Counted from the first letter of the stretch, positions 1-7,292 are shown. The stretch: 13,864 nt of DNA from an uncultured Clostridia bacterium (GCA_946535695.1 CAMNDS010000011.1:1-13864), one strand, 5' to 3'. The notes: generated by a model from the sequence alone, not told the origin. Made by a program: numbers and translations.

Positions 1-531
1 GGACTTGCGTTAGATATGGATGTAGCGCCCGGGCCAGATGATCCTAAGCAACCGTGGCGTAAACAACGCGAGATTAGTTATGATCTTTGTGAGTTCGACA
101 CTGAGTATGCTCCGATCATTAAAGTCGATGGTACACCATTATTTACTGATGAGGAACTTGAGTTAATTGAAAAATTCGATGAAGCAAAAAAGAAACTCGC
201 AAAAGCTAAGACCGATAAAGCGAAGAAAGATGCAACAACAGCTCTTGAAGAGATCACGCCCGATGTGAAAACTTTGTATGTTAAGGCATTGAATTATCTT
301 AAAGACGAAGCTCAAGTAATTGATCTCGAAAAGGAATGTACTTATCAGCCATGGAGTGAAGCCGTAACTACTCGCGTTAATAATTGGATCGATAAAGTTC
401 TTGCTATGCAAGATCCTAAAATTGAAATCGTTAACGAAACAACAGTATCAGCTCCAGTAACTGAAGAGGTTCTAGGAGCTATCGCGGAGCCGACTGTAGA
501 TGAGATGCTCGATGGCGACGTACCATTCTAA
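1..531 (+). CDS. Probable single-stranded DNA-binding protein, gp32-like, C-terminal part
   Basis: The reading frame is open from base 1, so the gene starts before the window; the ATG at 16 is probably internal. The 176 visible residues begin with a strand-like stretch followed by PWRKQREISYDL, which could be the end of an OB-fold core. A lysine-rich helical segment follows (about residues 55-80 of the visible part), then an acidic, proline-containing linker ending in DEMLDGDVPF. A short acidic tail ending in PF is typical of ssDNA-binding proteins, which use it to recruit replication partners. The role would be coating ssDNA during phage replication and recombination. The gene ends 21 bases before a bidirectional palindromic terminator and converges on a minus-strand gene. 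It is visibly richer in G and C than the helicase and sigma genes downstream. The identification rests mainly on the tail and the overall layout; another acidic-tailed phage protein is possible. Confidence 0.5.
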   Translation, partial: GLALDMDVAPGPDDPKQPWRKQREISYDLCEFDTEYAPIIKVDGTPLFTDEELELIEKFDEAKKKLAKAKTDKAKKDATTALEEITPDVKTLYVKALNYLKDEAQVIDLEKECTYQPWSEAVTTRVNNWIDKVLAMQDPKIEIVNETTVSAPVTEEVLGAIAEPTVDEMLDGDVPF

Positions 532-552
532 TACTAGGAAAATTACAAAAAG

Positions 553-579
553 AAAAAAGGAGCTTAAGCTCCTTTTTTT
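553..579. terminator. Palindromic bidirectional terminator 1
   Basis: Bases 553-578 form a perfect 26-base palindrome. The core is GGAGCTTAAGCTCC (559-572), flanked by six A on the left and seven T on the right. On either strand this gives a GC-containing stem followed by a U-tract, as expected for an intrinsic terminator. It lies between the convergent genes ending at 531 (+) and 600 (-). Its core AGCTTAAGCT recurs in two other terminators of this window. Confidence 0.85.
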
Positions 580-599
580 CTTATAAATAACATCGACGA

Positions 600-1274
600 T
601 TATTCATTATACGAACTATCATATATAATAGACTCCCAGTCCCGATAACCATGACCAACAGTCATAGACATAAAGTCATCAATCGTACGTTTAATAGTTG
701 CTGAGTCACTTAACGGTTGCTCTATATAGAAGAATATTCCATTATCACCATCAGCAGTTAAGAAATGATAAGTATCACCGTCTTTCGGATTAAATTCATC
801 TGCAAGTAATTCCATTTGATCATATTTATCATCCGGGAAATTACCGAGTTCTATAACGCCATAATCCACATGATCCAACATATTTTTGCATACATTACAG
901 AATTTCTTATAAAATGTTTTATTGGAACGCCAGTCGCTTGTACTAATATGATAGTCGTTCCAACCTAACCACTCTTCTTCGTTCTTAGTATTAGGATTAA
1001 AATCAGCCGCGAACTCTATAAGTTCTTCTATATTATATGCACTTACCGATATCGGTTTGATTTTAGCTTCATTTAATAAAGATTCATTAAGCTGTTCTTT
1101 TAACGTCTTCATATTCCTTTTCTTTATTTTTTCTTTTTTAGCTTTAGGTCTTTTATTCATAAAATCTTGTATCAGTTCAGATATAGTTTCTCCATCGAAT
1201 CCCGGATTACCGGCTCCTAAAGTATTAAGAGGAGCAAATGTTTCACATTCAATATAATTATTCAGATTCCTCAT
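600..1274 (-). CDS. Candidate head-packaged protein with two capsid-targeting-like segments
   Basis: This 224-residue protein has no recognised domain. The N-terminus reads MRNLNNYIE and is followed by a Gly/Pro/Asn stretch (APLNTLGAGNPG, residues 14-25) and a very basic patch (residues 41-54). A second methionine at residue 55 begins MKTLKEQLNESLLNEA, which closely resembles the T4 capsid-targeting sequence (MKTYQEFIAE in an internal protein) and holds two L-N-E sites matching the [L/I]-x-E rule of T4 prohead protease. The remaining 150 residues are acidic and look globular. Inference: a late protein packaged in the head and trimmed by the maturation protease, possibly a fusion of two internal proteins. 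The start at 1274 overlaps the upstream gene by 17 bases, suggesting coupling. A separate start at residue 55 (base 1112) cannot be excluded. Confidence 0.75.
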   Translation of the reverse strand: MRNLNNYIECETFAPLNTLGAGNPGFDGETISELIQDFMNKRPKAKKEKIKKRNMKTLKEQLNESLLNEAKIKPISVSAYNIEELIEFAADFNPNTKNEEEWLGWNDYHISTSDWRSNKTFYKKFCNVCKNMLDHVDYGVIELGNFPDDKYDQMELLADEFNPKDGDTYHFLTADGDNGIFFYIEQPLSDSATIKRTIDDFMSMTVGHGYRDWESIIYDSSYNE

Positions 1275-1602
1275 TTGAGTCTTGATCTTCGGTTCCTGTC
1301 GCTATTCCTTGATCTTCGGGTTCAGTTGTTTCTGTTCCTTCATCTTCAGGTTCAGTTGTTTCTGTTCCTTCATCTTCAGGTTCAGTTGTTTCTGTTCCTT
1401 CATCTTCAGGTTCTTTAGTAGTTTCATCTTCCATAGTCACTTCTGCAGCATCATCGGAAGAATCATCAAGTTTATTCACAAAATATTTAGCAGCGGCGCA
1501 ATCAGTAATATACGATACTGCTTCTTTTTCACTTATTTCGCCAACTTTAACTGCTTCATTGACGACAGGAAGAGTAATATAGTCTTCGATTTTTAATTCC
1601 AT
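1258..1602 (-). CDS. Small acidic protein with decapeptide tandem repeats
   Basis: The product has 114 residues and no recognised family. Residues 1-50 form a short, probably helical domain (starting MELKIEDYITLPVVNEAV). The rest is a highly acidic, low-complexity tail with three identical decapeptides, EGTETTEPED, a degenerate fourth copy and a Ser/Glu-rich end. The gene is first in its minus-strand unit, starts 68 bases from the divergent primase-helicase gene, and overlaps the next gene by 17 bases. Strongly acidic tails occur in scaffold-like and DNA-mimic proteins, but nothing here decides between such roles. The shared transcript with a capsid-targeting-like protein suggests a head or late function (inference). 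A repetitive open frame on the opposite strand is only its shadow. Confidence 0.75.
   Translation of the reverse strand: MELKIEDYITLPVVNEAVKVGEISEKEAVSYITDCAAAKYFVNKLDDSSDDAAEVTMEDETTKEPEDEGTETTEPEDEGTETTEPEDEGTETTEPEDQGIATGTEDQDSNEESE
1321..1410. repeat. Three perfect 30-bp tandem repeats inside the acidic gene
   Basis: Bases 1321-1350, 1351-1380 and 1381-1410 are identical, and 1291-1320 is a diverged fourth copy matching best over its last 20 bases. On the minus strand each unit encodes ten residues (EGTETTEPED), so changes in copy number keep the frame. The perfect identity suggests recent expansion. Confidence 0.97.
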
Positions 1603-1670
1603 GGTAAAATTATATTTTACTTTATAATAATTTTTTTAAGTTTTCATCTCAAATCCATATATTAAATGAG
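1603..1670. promoter_or_regulatory. Divergent promoter region 1
   Basis: These 68 bases separate the minus-strand acidic gene from the plus-strand primase-helicase, so both transcripts probably start here. On the minus strand, TTATTATA (1630-1623) lies 20 bases before the ATG. The same octamer sits 19 bases before the minus-strand gene starting at 10105. An imperfect inverted repeat with arms GTAAAAT and ATTTTAC (1604-1620) could be an operator or chance in AT-rich DNA. No Shine-Dalgarno motif precedes either start. Confidence 0.5.
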
Positions 1671-4600
1671 ATGGATAAAAATTCGTTAGAAAAAACATTG
1701 CAGGCATATCGGGTTATGAATACGCCCACTGAATTATCTTGGAAGACTCATTGGGTTAACGATACTTTTGAATATGATAATTATTTCGATTGTAGTGAGG
1801 AAGATAAGATACGCTTCAATAAGAGATTAGATGAATGTGATATAACGATATGTGATAATATAAAACAAGTTAATGGAAATGTATATAAATTAACGAAGTT
1901 GGTATCTCTTATTAATGATAAAAATAATAAAAACATATCGAAAGTTAATAGGAAAGTAATATATAGTACTGCTAACGGCGAACGACCAATTGGCTCTAAA
2001 GCATTCAGTCTTTGGAATGGTTTTCAAGTGATCGACATGGATATAAAAGATAAAGGAATTGCACAAAAATTAAAATCTTGGATATTCGATCACTTGAAAA
2101 AATGCAATTGGTTTCTAGGCGTTACTTTATCTAGTTCGGGACAAGGTTTGCATGTATATACGAAGATAGCTATTAATGAAAGCGATGAAGACGATTTGGA
2201 ACGTAAAAAAATTTTATTTATAACAAATTTTCGACATAAATATTCTTACGTATATATTGTTAGTGTAGCGGGATGTGAGAAGTTTGGATATACTAAAGAT
2301 GATGTTATTAGATGGATGGATCTCGCGATGTTTAAACCCCAACAGGGTGCTTTTATCGGATACGATGAGCACCCACTTATTAATACGAAATTCTTCGAAG
2401 ATTTTATTTATGTCAACTTTGACGTCGATAGTATTAATACTGATTGGGTTACTCATCCGGATCTGCAAGAGATATTTCGTCGTTTCGAATGGTTTAATAA
2501 AGATACTGAAGATTTAAGGGTTGAAATTCGTGAAGCTAAAGATCTTGAGTTCGATACTAAAAATAAGATTCACTATAAACACCAAGAACGATGGAGATTA
2601 GCAAATACTTTGGTTAAGTTATATGGTGTCGAAAAAGGGTATCGATATTTGCGGATGATTTGTTCTAATGCTATCCGAGATAAAGAATTACAAGCAGATT
2701 GCATCACAGCATCTCGTCATGATAAACCCGTAGATGTTTGGGCCATTAATAGACTAAATAGTCAACATGGGTTTAAAATTAAGATGAATATACAAGCATC
2801 TCAAATTGACGAATCGGAGATATATGCTAGTATAGATAATATAAGTAATCCGACAATTATTAGAGAATCGAATAATCTTAAAACTTTTCATATAACGAGT
2901 AAACAGTATCTGGGAGATATCAAATGGGAATTATTAAATAGTCTAGGAAAAATAACTTTGATAGAGGCCGGTGCTGGTGTAGGTAAAACAGAAATGGTGA
3001 AATCGTTGGTTCGTGATGGTAAAAAAGTTGTTATGGTTATGCCATTTACATCAACGATTAAATCTAAAATAGAAGGCGACGAAGATTGGTTATATGCATA
3101 TGGAAATCATAAAGTGAGACTCGATAAATATCCCGGAGTGGCGTTGACGATCGATAAATTTTCAAAATTAAATATCATGGATGTTAAAGCTATGGGTTAT
3201 GATTATATTTTTATCGATGAATCCCATTTGATGTTTCAATCCGAATATCGTCCGGTTATGAGCAAAGTAATAGAGATGATAAGAAACACAGAAGTACCGA
3301 TAATACTTATGTCGGGTACACCTAGCGGAGAACTTATATTTTTTCCAGATATCGTTCATCTTAAAATAGATAAAGATGATACTCGTAAAAAAGAATTTCA
3401 CGTTTTTTTTACACAAAATAATAAAGATCTAAGACTATACATGTGTCGTTCCATGGCTCGCGATATAGCTAACGGACAGAGGATTTTATTTCCTACTAAT
3501 AAAGGAACGATGTTTTCGAAAGAAATAAAATCGACAGTGCAATATTTTCTTGAAAAGGATCATTTTATATTTGATGAGGTAAATTTACAATACTATAAAA
3601 AGTCTAACGTTGGTGAAAAGTTTATGGACGATGTTAACTTTAAAAAGACAATTAAGAAAACCCAGATATTAATGTGCAGTTCTTATTTGTCTGTAGGTGT
3701 AGATATATTAGATAAATTTAAATTTTCTATATATTTTGATGACTTGATGATGCCGCAAGAAATCGAACAGTTTGCTAATCGTCTAAGATCGAATGATTTA
3801 TATATAAATCTTTACGTTAGTAAAACAGATAGTGAAGGTAACTCGAAAAACATTAATAAGTATAAAGAAATGAACTTTAAGTTAAACGATGAAGAAATAA
3901 AAAACATACATTCTATTCTTCGTATTTGTAACTCGATGATAGAAAGAAATCCGTCAGAATACAAATATAATTCTCTTATTAGTTCTATCATATCGGAAAA
4001 TAAGTTTATAGAATATAATGAAATTGATAATAAATATTACTTAAACGAGATTGCTTATAAAACTATTTATTTTGAAAGAAAATACAGAGAATACGTTCAA
4101 CAATTACCGGTACTCATGAAGGGTATGAAGGCATATGGATATTTATTAAGCTCGAAGGACCTGGATGAGTTTAAAACGGACGATAAAGAATCTCTGCGAG
4201 AAATAGAAAATTTAAGCAAAACAGCTCACGACGAACAGGTTAAGCTCAATACTCAACATATCATTGAATTGATGGATTTGATAACCGAAAATCGTCTAAG
4301 TCTTTATAAAGAAGTGATGGAAGGAAAATATGAGATTAAAAAATGTCCAGAGTGGAAAGAAGATGTAGAAAATAAAATAATGTTTGTAAAAAATATTGAA
4401 GTATTTGAAAAGGTGATTCCGATTTTCACATCGATGTCTAAAATGTTTACTATCGAAGATATAAGAGACATATTTAATTTTTGTAAAAATAAAAACGGTA
4501 GTTTCAATTTTGCAGCAATTCAGCGTATTAAAACACTTATCAATATAACGTACAATAGTAAAATTAATCGATTGGATTTACCTATTCAAAAATTCATGGA

Positions 4601-4946
4601 AGATGTATATAATTTTATAGAATTAAAAATCGTTAATAAAAATGAAATAAGTAAATTTATACGGGAGTTCAGTACGAAATATGCTATGGAAGCATCGTCG
4701 CAAGATGTAGTTATTACGAGAGCTGTATTGACGATGAAAAAAATAAATGAGACGTTTACAAATATATTTAAATGTCTTGTTGAGGTATCAAAACCGAACA
4801 AACAAGGCAACGTAAAACTTAAAAAGGTTGAATTATTATGGAAAGAAAAAGAACAATACGGTAATCATATGGATGATAAAATTTACATTTTAGCTGAATT
4901 TTTAGACAATAATATAGAAAAATCGGTTATAGATAATGATAATTAA
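1671..4946 (+). CDS. Primase-helicase: AEP-like N-terminal domain fused to SF2 helicase
   Basis: This 1091-residue replication protein has two recognisable parts. Residues about 100-250 resemble an archaeo-eukaryotic-type primase or BT4734/VirE-N-like domain: DMD at 122-124 would bind metal, SSSGQGLH at 154-161 supplies the Ser-Gly-His signature, and PQQGAFIGYD follows at 223-232. Residues about 425-710 form an SF2 helicase: Walker A GAGVGKT (434-440), Walker B DESH (516-519), SGTP (548-551) and a motif VI-like QFANRLR (700-706). The remaining 380 residues are lysine-rich and helical with no recognised domain. The layout recalls viral primase/origin-binding-protein helicases. The likely role is unwinding the phage origin or fork and priming DNA synthesis. 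It heads the plus-strand block and is followed 41 bases later by the sigma factor. Helicase assignment is firm; primase activity is inferred from motifs only. Confidence 0.85.
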   Translation: MDKNSLEKTLQAYRVMNTPTELSWKTHWVNDTFEYDNYFDCSEEDKIRFNKRLDECDITICDNIKQVNGNVYKLTKLVSLINDKNNKNISKVNRKVIYSTANGERPIGSKAFSLWNGFQVIDMDIKDKGIAQKLKSWIFDHLKKCNWFLGVTLSSSGQGLHVYTKIAINESDEDDLERKKILFITNFRHKYSYVYIVSVAGCEKFGYTKDDVIRWMDLAMFKPQQGAFIGYDEHPLINTKFFEDFIYVNFDVDSINTDWVTHPDLQEIFRRFEWFNKDTEDLRVEIREAKDLEFDTKNKIHYKHQERWRLANTLVKLYGVEKGYRYLRMICSNAIRDKELQADCITASRHDKPVDVWAINRLNSQHGFKIKMNIQASQIDESEIYASIDNISNPTIIRESNNLKTFHITSKQYLGDIKWELLNSLGKITLIEAGAGVGKTEMVKSLVRDGKKVVMVMPFTSTIKSKIEGDEDWLYAYGNHKVRLDKYPGVALTIDKFSKLNIMDVKAMGYDYIFIDESHLMFQSEYRPVMSKVIEMIRNTEVPIILMSGTPSGELIFFPDIVHLKIDKDDTRKKEFHVFFTQNNKDLRLYMCRSMARDIANGQRILFPTNKGTMFSKEIKSTVQYFLEKDHFIFDEVNLQYYKKSNVGEKFMDDVNFKKTIKKTQILMCSSYLSVGVDILDKFKFSIYFDDLMMPQEIEQFANRLRSNDLYINLYVSKTDSEGNSKNINKYKEMNFKLNDEEIKNIHSILRICNSMIERNPSEYKYNSLISSIISENKFIEYNEIDNKYYLNEIAYKTIYFERKYREYVQQLPVLMKGMKAYGYLLSSKDLDEFKTDDKESLREIENLSKTAHDEQVKLNTQHIIELMDLITENRLSLYKEVMEGKYEIKKCPEWKEDVENKIMFVKNIEVFEKVIPIFTSMSKMFTIEDIRDIFNFCKNKNGSFNFAAIQRIKTLINITYNSKINRLDLPIQKFMEDVYNFIELKIVNKNEISKFIREFSTKYAMEASSQDVVITRAVLTMKKINETFTNIFKCLVEVSKPNKQGNVKLKKVELLWKEKEQYGNHMDDKIYILAEFLDNNIEKSVIDNDN

Positions 4947-4987
4947 AAATTAATTATATTTATCTATATTATTATATACCAAATAAC

Positions 4988-6184
4988 ATGAAAGAAACTA
5001 CGTTTAAAAATTTTTTCAATACATTCGTTTCAAATAATTCTTCATTAATATCACGTTACGAAAATGAATGTAACGATATATTCGAAGATAATTATGACGA
5101 TATATATAGAATTCTCAATAAGGTTTTAACTAATAAAATCAATATAGAATTAAAAATTCTACTCGAGCGGGCTGTAAATAATGCGATAGTTTATCAATCA
5201 AATATTCAGGATAGCTTAATCGACATATGCGATATGATATCCGCCGAAATATTAACTGATAATGCGTTAAACATATATTTCAAAGAAGTAAATGAAGTAT
5301 ATAATAAGCACGATAATAATTATGATATTGTTTATTGCCCAGAAAATAGAGATAAACTGATAGAAATGAATCTTAAAACAGTTATATCTATCGCGAAAAA
5401 ATATCAAAATTTAGGTTTAGATCTCGAGGATTTAATTCAAGCTGGTAATTTAGGTCTATGCGTAAGCTTCGATAAATATAAACCCGAAAGATCAAAACTG
5501 AAAGATAATATGTTAGCGAAAGCTGAAGAATTATCAGATGAGGTGACTGTCGAAGAATTGCGGTCTCAATTCTCGGCATTTTTAAAATATGGAGATATAT
5601 CGAAAAAATTCGAAAAAGATTTTGATAAAGATATTTATTCTAAAGATCATGTAATAAAATGGATAAAAAGAAATATAAGTAATGCAAAATTTAACTCTGT
5701 CGCGACCATGTGGATTAAAGCATTTATATTACAAGAATTGAATAATAATTCGAGGACTGTAAAAAAACCCAAAGCAGAGATAGATAGAGACGTAATTGAA
5801 ACAGGAGCTTATAAAAAGGAAATCAAAATAGACATCGATGCGCCTATAGGTGACGATGATGACGGGAGAACATTGGGTGATAATATAAGATCCGAAGATA
5901 CGTATCATGATATGGAAATAGCCGAGGCTCGAGATATCTTTAAAAATGGGTTAAATTTATTATTAGACGGAGTCAAACCTAGAGATCGAAGTGTATTTCT
6001 TAAAAAATTCGGTATTGGTTTGCCGCGCCCGATGCTTCCTCGAGAAATAGCAGAACAAGAGGGATTTTCAATTGCGCGGGTTTCTCAAATTTTTCAAACT
6101 ATAGAGCAACAAATACAAAAAAATCAAGTTAAATATAATATAGATATTGAAAAATTGACAGAAGCGGCTAAATTATTAAGATAA
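4988..6184 (+). CDS. Phage-encoded sigma-70-like RNA polymerase sigma factor
   Basis: The 398-residue product has the conserved sigma-70 core. Region 2.1-2.2 lies at about residues 118-165 (NLKTVISIAKKYQNLGLDLE followed by DLIQAGNLGL). The region 2.3-2.4 equivalent is SVATMWIKAFILQEL (237-251). Region 3 begins IDIDAPIGDDDDGRTLGDNI (281-300), and the region 4.2 helix-turn-helix is LPREIAEQEGFSIARVSQIF (350-369). Such factors redirect host RNA polymerase to phage promoters. About 65 charged residues (roughly 168-232) separate region 2.2 from region 2.3-2.4, where ordinary sigma factors have only a few. The first 115 residues are a helical domain of unknown role. The gene follows the primase-helicase closely and is probably co-transcribed with it. 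It is a candidate activator of the late genes on the minus strand (inference). Confidence 0.92.
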   Translation: MKETTFKNFFNTFVSNNSSLISRYENECNDIFEDNYDDIYRILNKVLTNKINIELKILLERAVNNAIVYQSNIQDSLIDICDMISAEILTDNALNIYFKEVNEVYNKHDNNYDIVYCPENRDKLIEMNLKTVISIAKKYQNLGLDLEDLIQAGNLGLCVSFDKYKPERSKLKDNMLAKAEELSDEVTVEELRSQFSAFLKYGDISKKFEKDFDKDIYSKDHVIKWIKRNISNAKFNSVATMWIKAFILQELNNNSRTVKKPKAEIDRDVIETGAYKKEIKIDIDAPIGDDDDGRTLGDNIRSEDTYHDMEIAEARDIFKNGLNLLLDGVKPRDRSVFLKKFGIGLPRPMLPREIAEQEGFSIARVSQIFQTIEQQIQKNQVKYNIDIEKLTEAAKLLR

Positions 6185-6200
6185 TTTCTTATATAAATTC

Positions 6201-6403
6201 ATGAATAGATCAATAAAATGTAGAAAAGAATTAAAAAAGAAATCGATATAGATACTCCTATATCAATATATAAAACGAGACAAGTAAGTGATGTTTGGGA
6301 TTTTGATTCTGATGAGTTAAAATATTATATGTTATTTAAAGATTCGATATGGTATGGTACACCACGGATGAAAGAAACTATTTTAAGATGGAAAAGGAAA
6401 TAA
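6201..6403 (+). CDS. Small gene apparently read through a -1 ribosomal frameshift
   Basis: From the ATG at 6201, frame zero runs only 16 codons to a TAG at 6249. The -1 frame is open from 6224 to the TAA at 6401-6403, but its only nearby upstream ATG is followed at once by TAG. Frame zero crosses A_AAA_AAG (6233-6239), the canonical bacterial slippery heptamer. Five bases later a perfect 7-bp stem (6245-6251 with 6258-6264) closes a 6-base loop. A -1 shift there would give a 67-residue protein of 13 frame-zero residues (MNRSIKCRKELKK) joined to 54 residues including PISIYKTRQVSDVWDFDSDE. No family is recognised. The 3' end overlaps the next gene by 16 bases. A homopolymer sequencing error or a real frameshift mutation would produce the same picture. 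Confidence 0.6.
6233..6264 (+). promoter_or_regulatory. Candidate -1 frameshift signal: slippery heptamer plus stem-loop
   Basis: A_AAA_AAG (6233-6239) is in phase with the ATG at 6201. It is followed by a 5-base spacer and an inverted repeat GATATAG/CTATATC (6245-6251 and 6258-6264) with a 6-base loop. This layout and spacing match bacterial frameshift sites such as that of dnaX. The stem is AU-rich, so its strength is doubtful. The frame-zero stop TAG lies inside the left arm. Confidence 0.55.
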
Positions 6404-6501
6404 TTAAAATTAAACAATACTTAATAGAAAATCCATTAACTATTCCGGGAGTTATTCTTTGGATTATCACTATTGGTTTAATAATAGCAACTATATTATG
6501 A
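6388..6501 (+). CDS. 37-residue single-pass membrane peptide
   Basis: This short gene is set by tight packing. Its ATG lies 16 bases inside the end of the preceding gene, and its TGA overlaps the ATG of the kinase gene as ATGA, a translational-coupling arrangement. The peptide starts with a charged segment (MEKEIIKIKQYLIENP) followed by one hydrophobic segment at about residues 18-37, ending in LIIATIL. It would sit in the inner membrane with its N-terminus probably in the cytoplasm. No family is recognised. Small membrane peptides of this type are common in large phages and may affect host membrane functions or superinfection, but nothing here shows which. Confidence 0.6.
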   Translation: MEKEIIKIKQYLIENPLTIPGVILWIITIGLIIATIL

Positions 6502-7292
6502 AATACATTGGTATCAGAGGACATAGAGGTTCAGGTAAGAATACTATAGCATATTTGCTTGCAAATACTATTCAATATTTTATAGATAATCAACAAGAAA
6601 TCGATTTTGACACACTTTGGAGTAGTTGGTGCGATAAAATTATTGAAAACGAACATGACGCAATAGATAATATAACAGTTCAAAATGTATATCTTGAAAG
6701 TTTTGGTTTTCTACCGAAGATGCTAGTTGAACTCATCACTAGTATTCCTCATAATTATATAGAAAGTGATTATTATAAAGATCATCTATTCATAAATATA
6801 AAAGATTTATCATGGGAAGTAATTGATGATTTATCGAAAAAGCCGTTAACCGCGGATATATATTCTTTAACATATACAATGTTTCAATTCGAGGGTGATG
6901 TGAAAGTATACGCGCGCGACCCGATATTATCTCTCCGCGATTTTATTGTATATTTTGCAAAATTTTGCATGCACGCGCTTGGAAAAGATATATGGGTGAA
7001 AGCGATGAGAAACAATGAAATAAATAATTACGACGATATTTACAATATAGGTCAAAAATTTAAAATTTTCACTGACGTCAAAGCTCCGTCGGAATTATCT
7101 TATATAAAAGAAAAAAACGGAATAGTCATCAAAGTAACTAGACCAGATAATATAAAAGAAGATCGAGGCGTAGAGTTACTTAAAGATGATAATAGGTGGG
7201 ATTTTGAGATACAAAATACTAATATAAAAAATGACGAAAGCTTTAAAAGATCGATTATAGATATAGCGAAATATATAATAAATGAAAAATAA
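6498..7292 (+). CDS. Deoxynucleoside monophosphate kinase (T4 gp1-like)
   Basis: The product phosphorylates dNMPs to dNDPs for phage DNA synthesis. The start chosen is the ATG at 6498 (264 residues), because the P-loop strand then begins at once (MKYIGIRGHRGSGKN, Walker A at 8-15) and overlaps the preceding stop as ATGA. The in-frame ATG at 6459 would add 13 residues and overlap the preceding gene. Later motifs fit the family: FTDVKAPSEL (191-200), resembling the conserved TD-(V/I)-R-x-x-x-E segment; VIKVTRP (210-216), where the arginine usually contacts the nucleotide; and IQNTNIKND (238-246) near the end. It is slightly longer than T4 gp1 (241 residues), with extra sequence between the P-loop and the TDV motif. 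The next gene overlaps its last codons, so the genes are probably co-translated. Confidence 0.82.
   Translation: MKYIGIRGHRGSGKNTIAYLLANTIQYFIDNQQEIDFDTLWSSWCDKIIENEHDAIDNITVQNVYLESFGFLPKMLVELITSIPHNYIESDYYKDHLFINIKDLSWEVIDDLSKKPLTADIYSLTYTMFQFEGDVKVYARDPILSLRDFIVYFAKFCMHALGKDIWVKAMRNNEINNYDDIYNIGQKFKIFTDVKAPSELSYIKEKNGIVIKVTRPDNIKEDRGVELLKDDNRWDFEIQNTNIKNDESFKRSIIDIAKYIINEK

Noticed and set aside
1321..1410. CRISPR-like array.
   Set aside because: The 30-base units are directly adjacent with no spacers and lie in frame within a gene.
1282..1596. Repetitive Phe/Ser/Cys-rich open frame on the plus strand.
   Set aside because: It is the reverse complement of the acidic repeat gene; the minus frame has a sensible domain plus acidic tail and gene overlap, while the plus frame is low-complexity only.
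2214..2517. Overlapping open frames on both strands within the primase-helicase gene.
   Set aside because: They fall inside a long gene with clear motifs and show no family features; treated as shadows.
6218..6403. TAG read as an amino acid, since ATG at 6218 is followed at once by TAG and then 59 open codons.
   Set aside because: Only this one case would need it, all other genes are complete under the standard code, and the slippery heptamer with stem-loop explains the same open frame better.
6459..6497. Longer start for the dNMP kinase at 6459.
   Set aside because: The extra 13 residues precede the P-loop strand without matching the family and overlap the membrane-peptide gene; the ATGA start at 6498 fits better.
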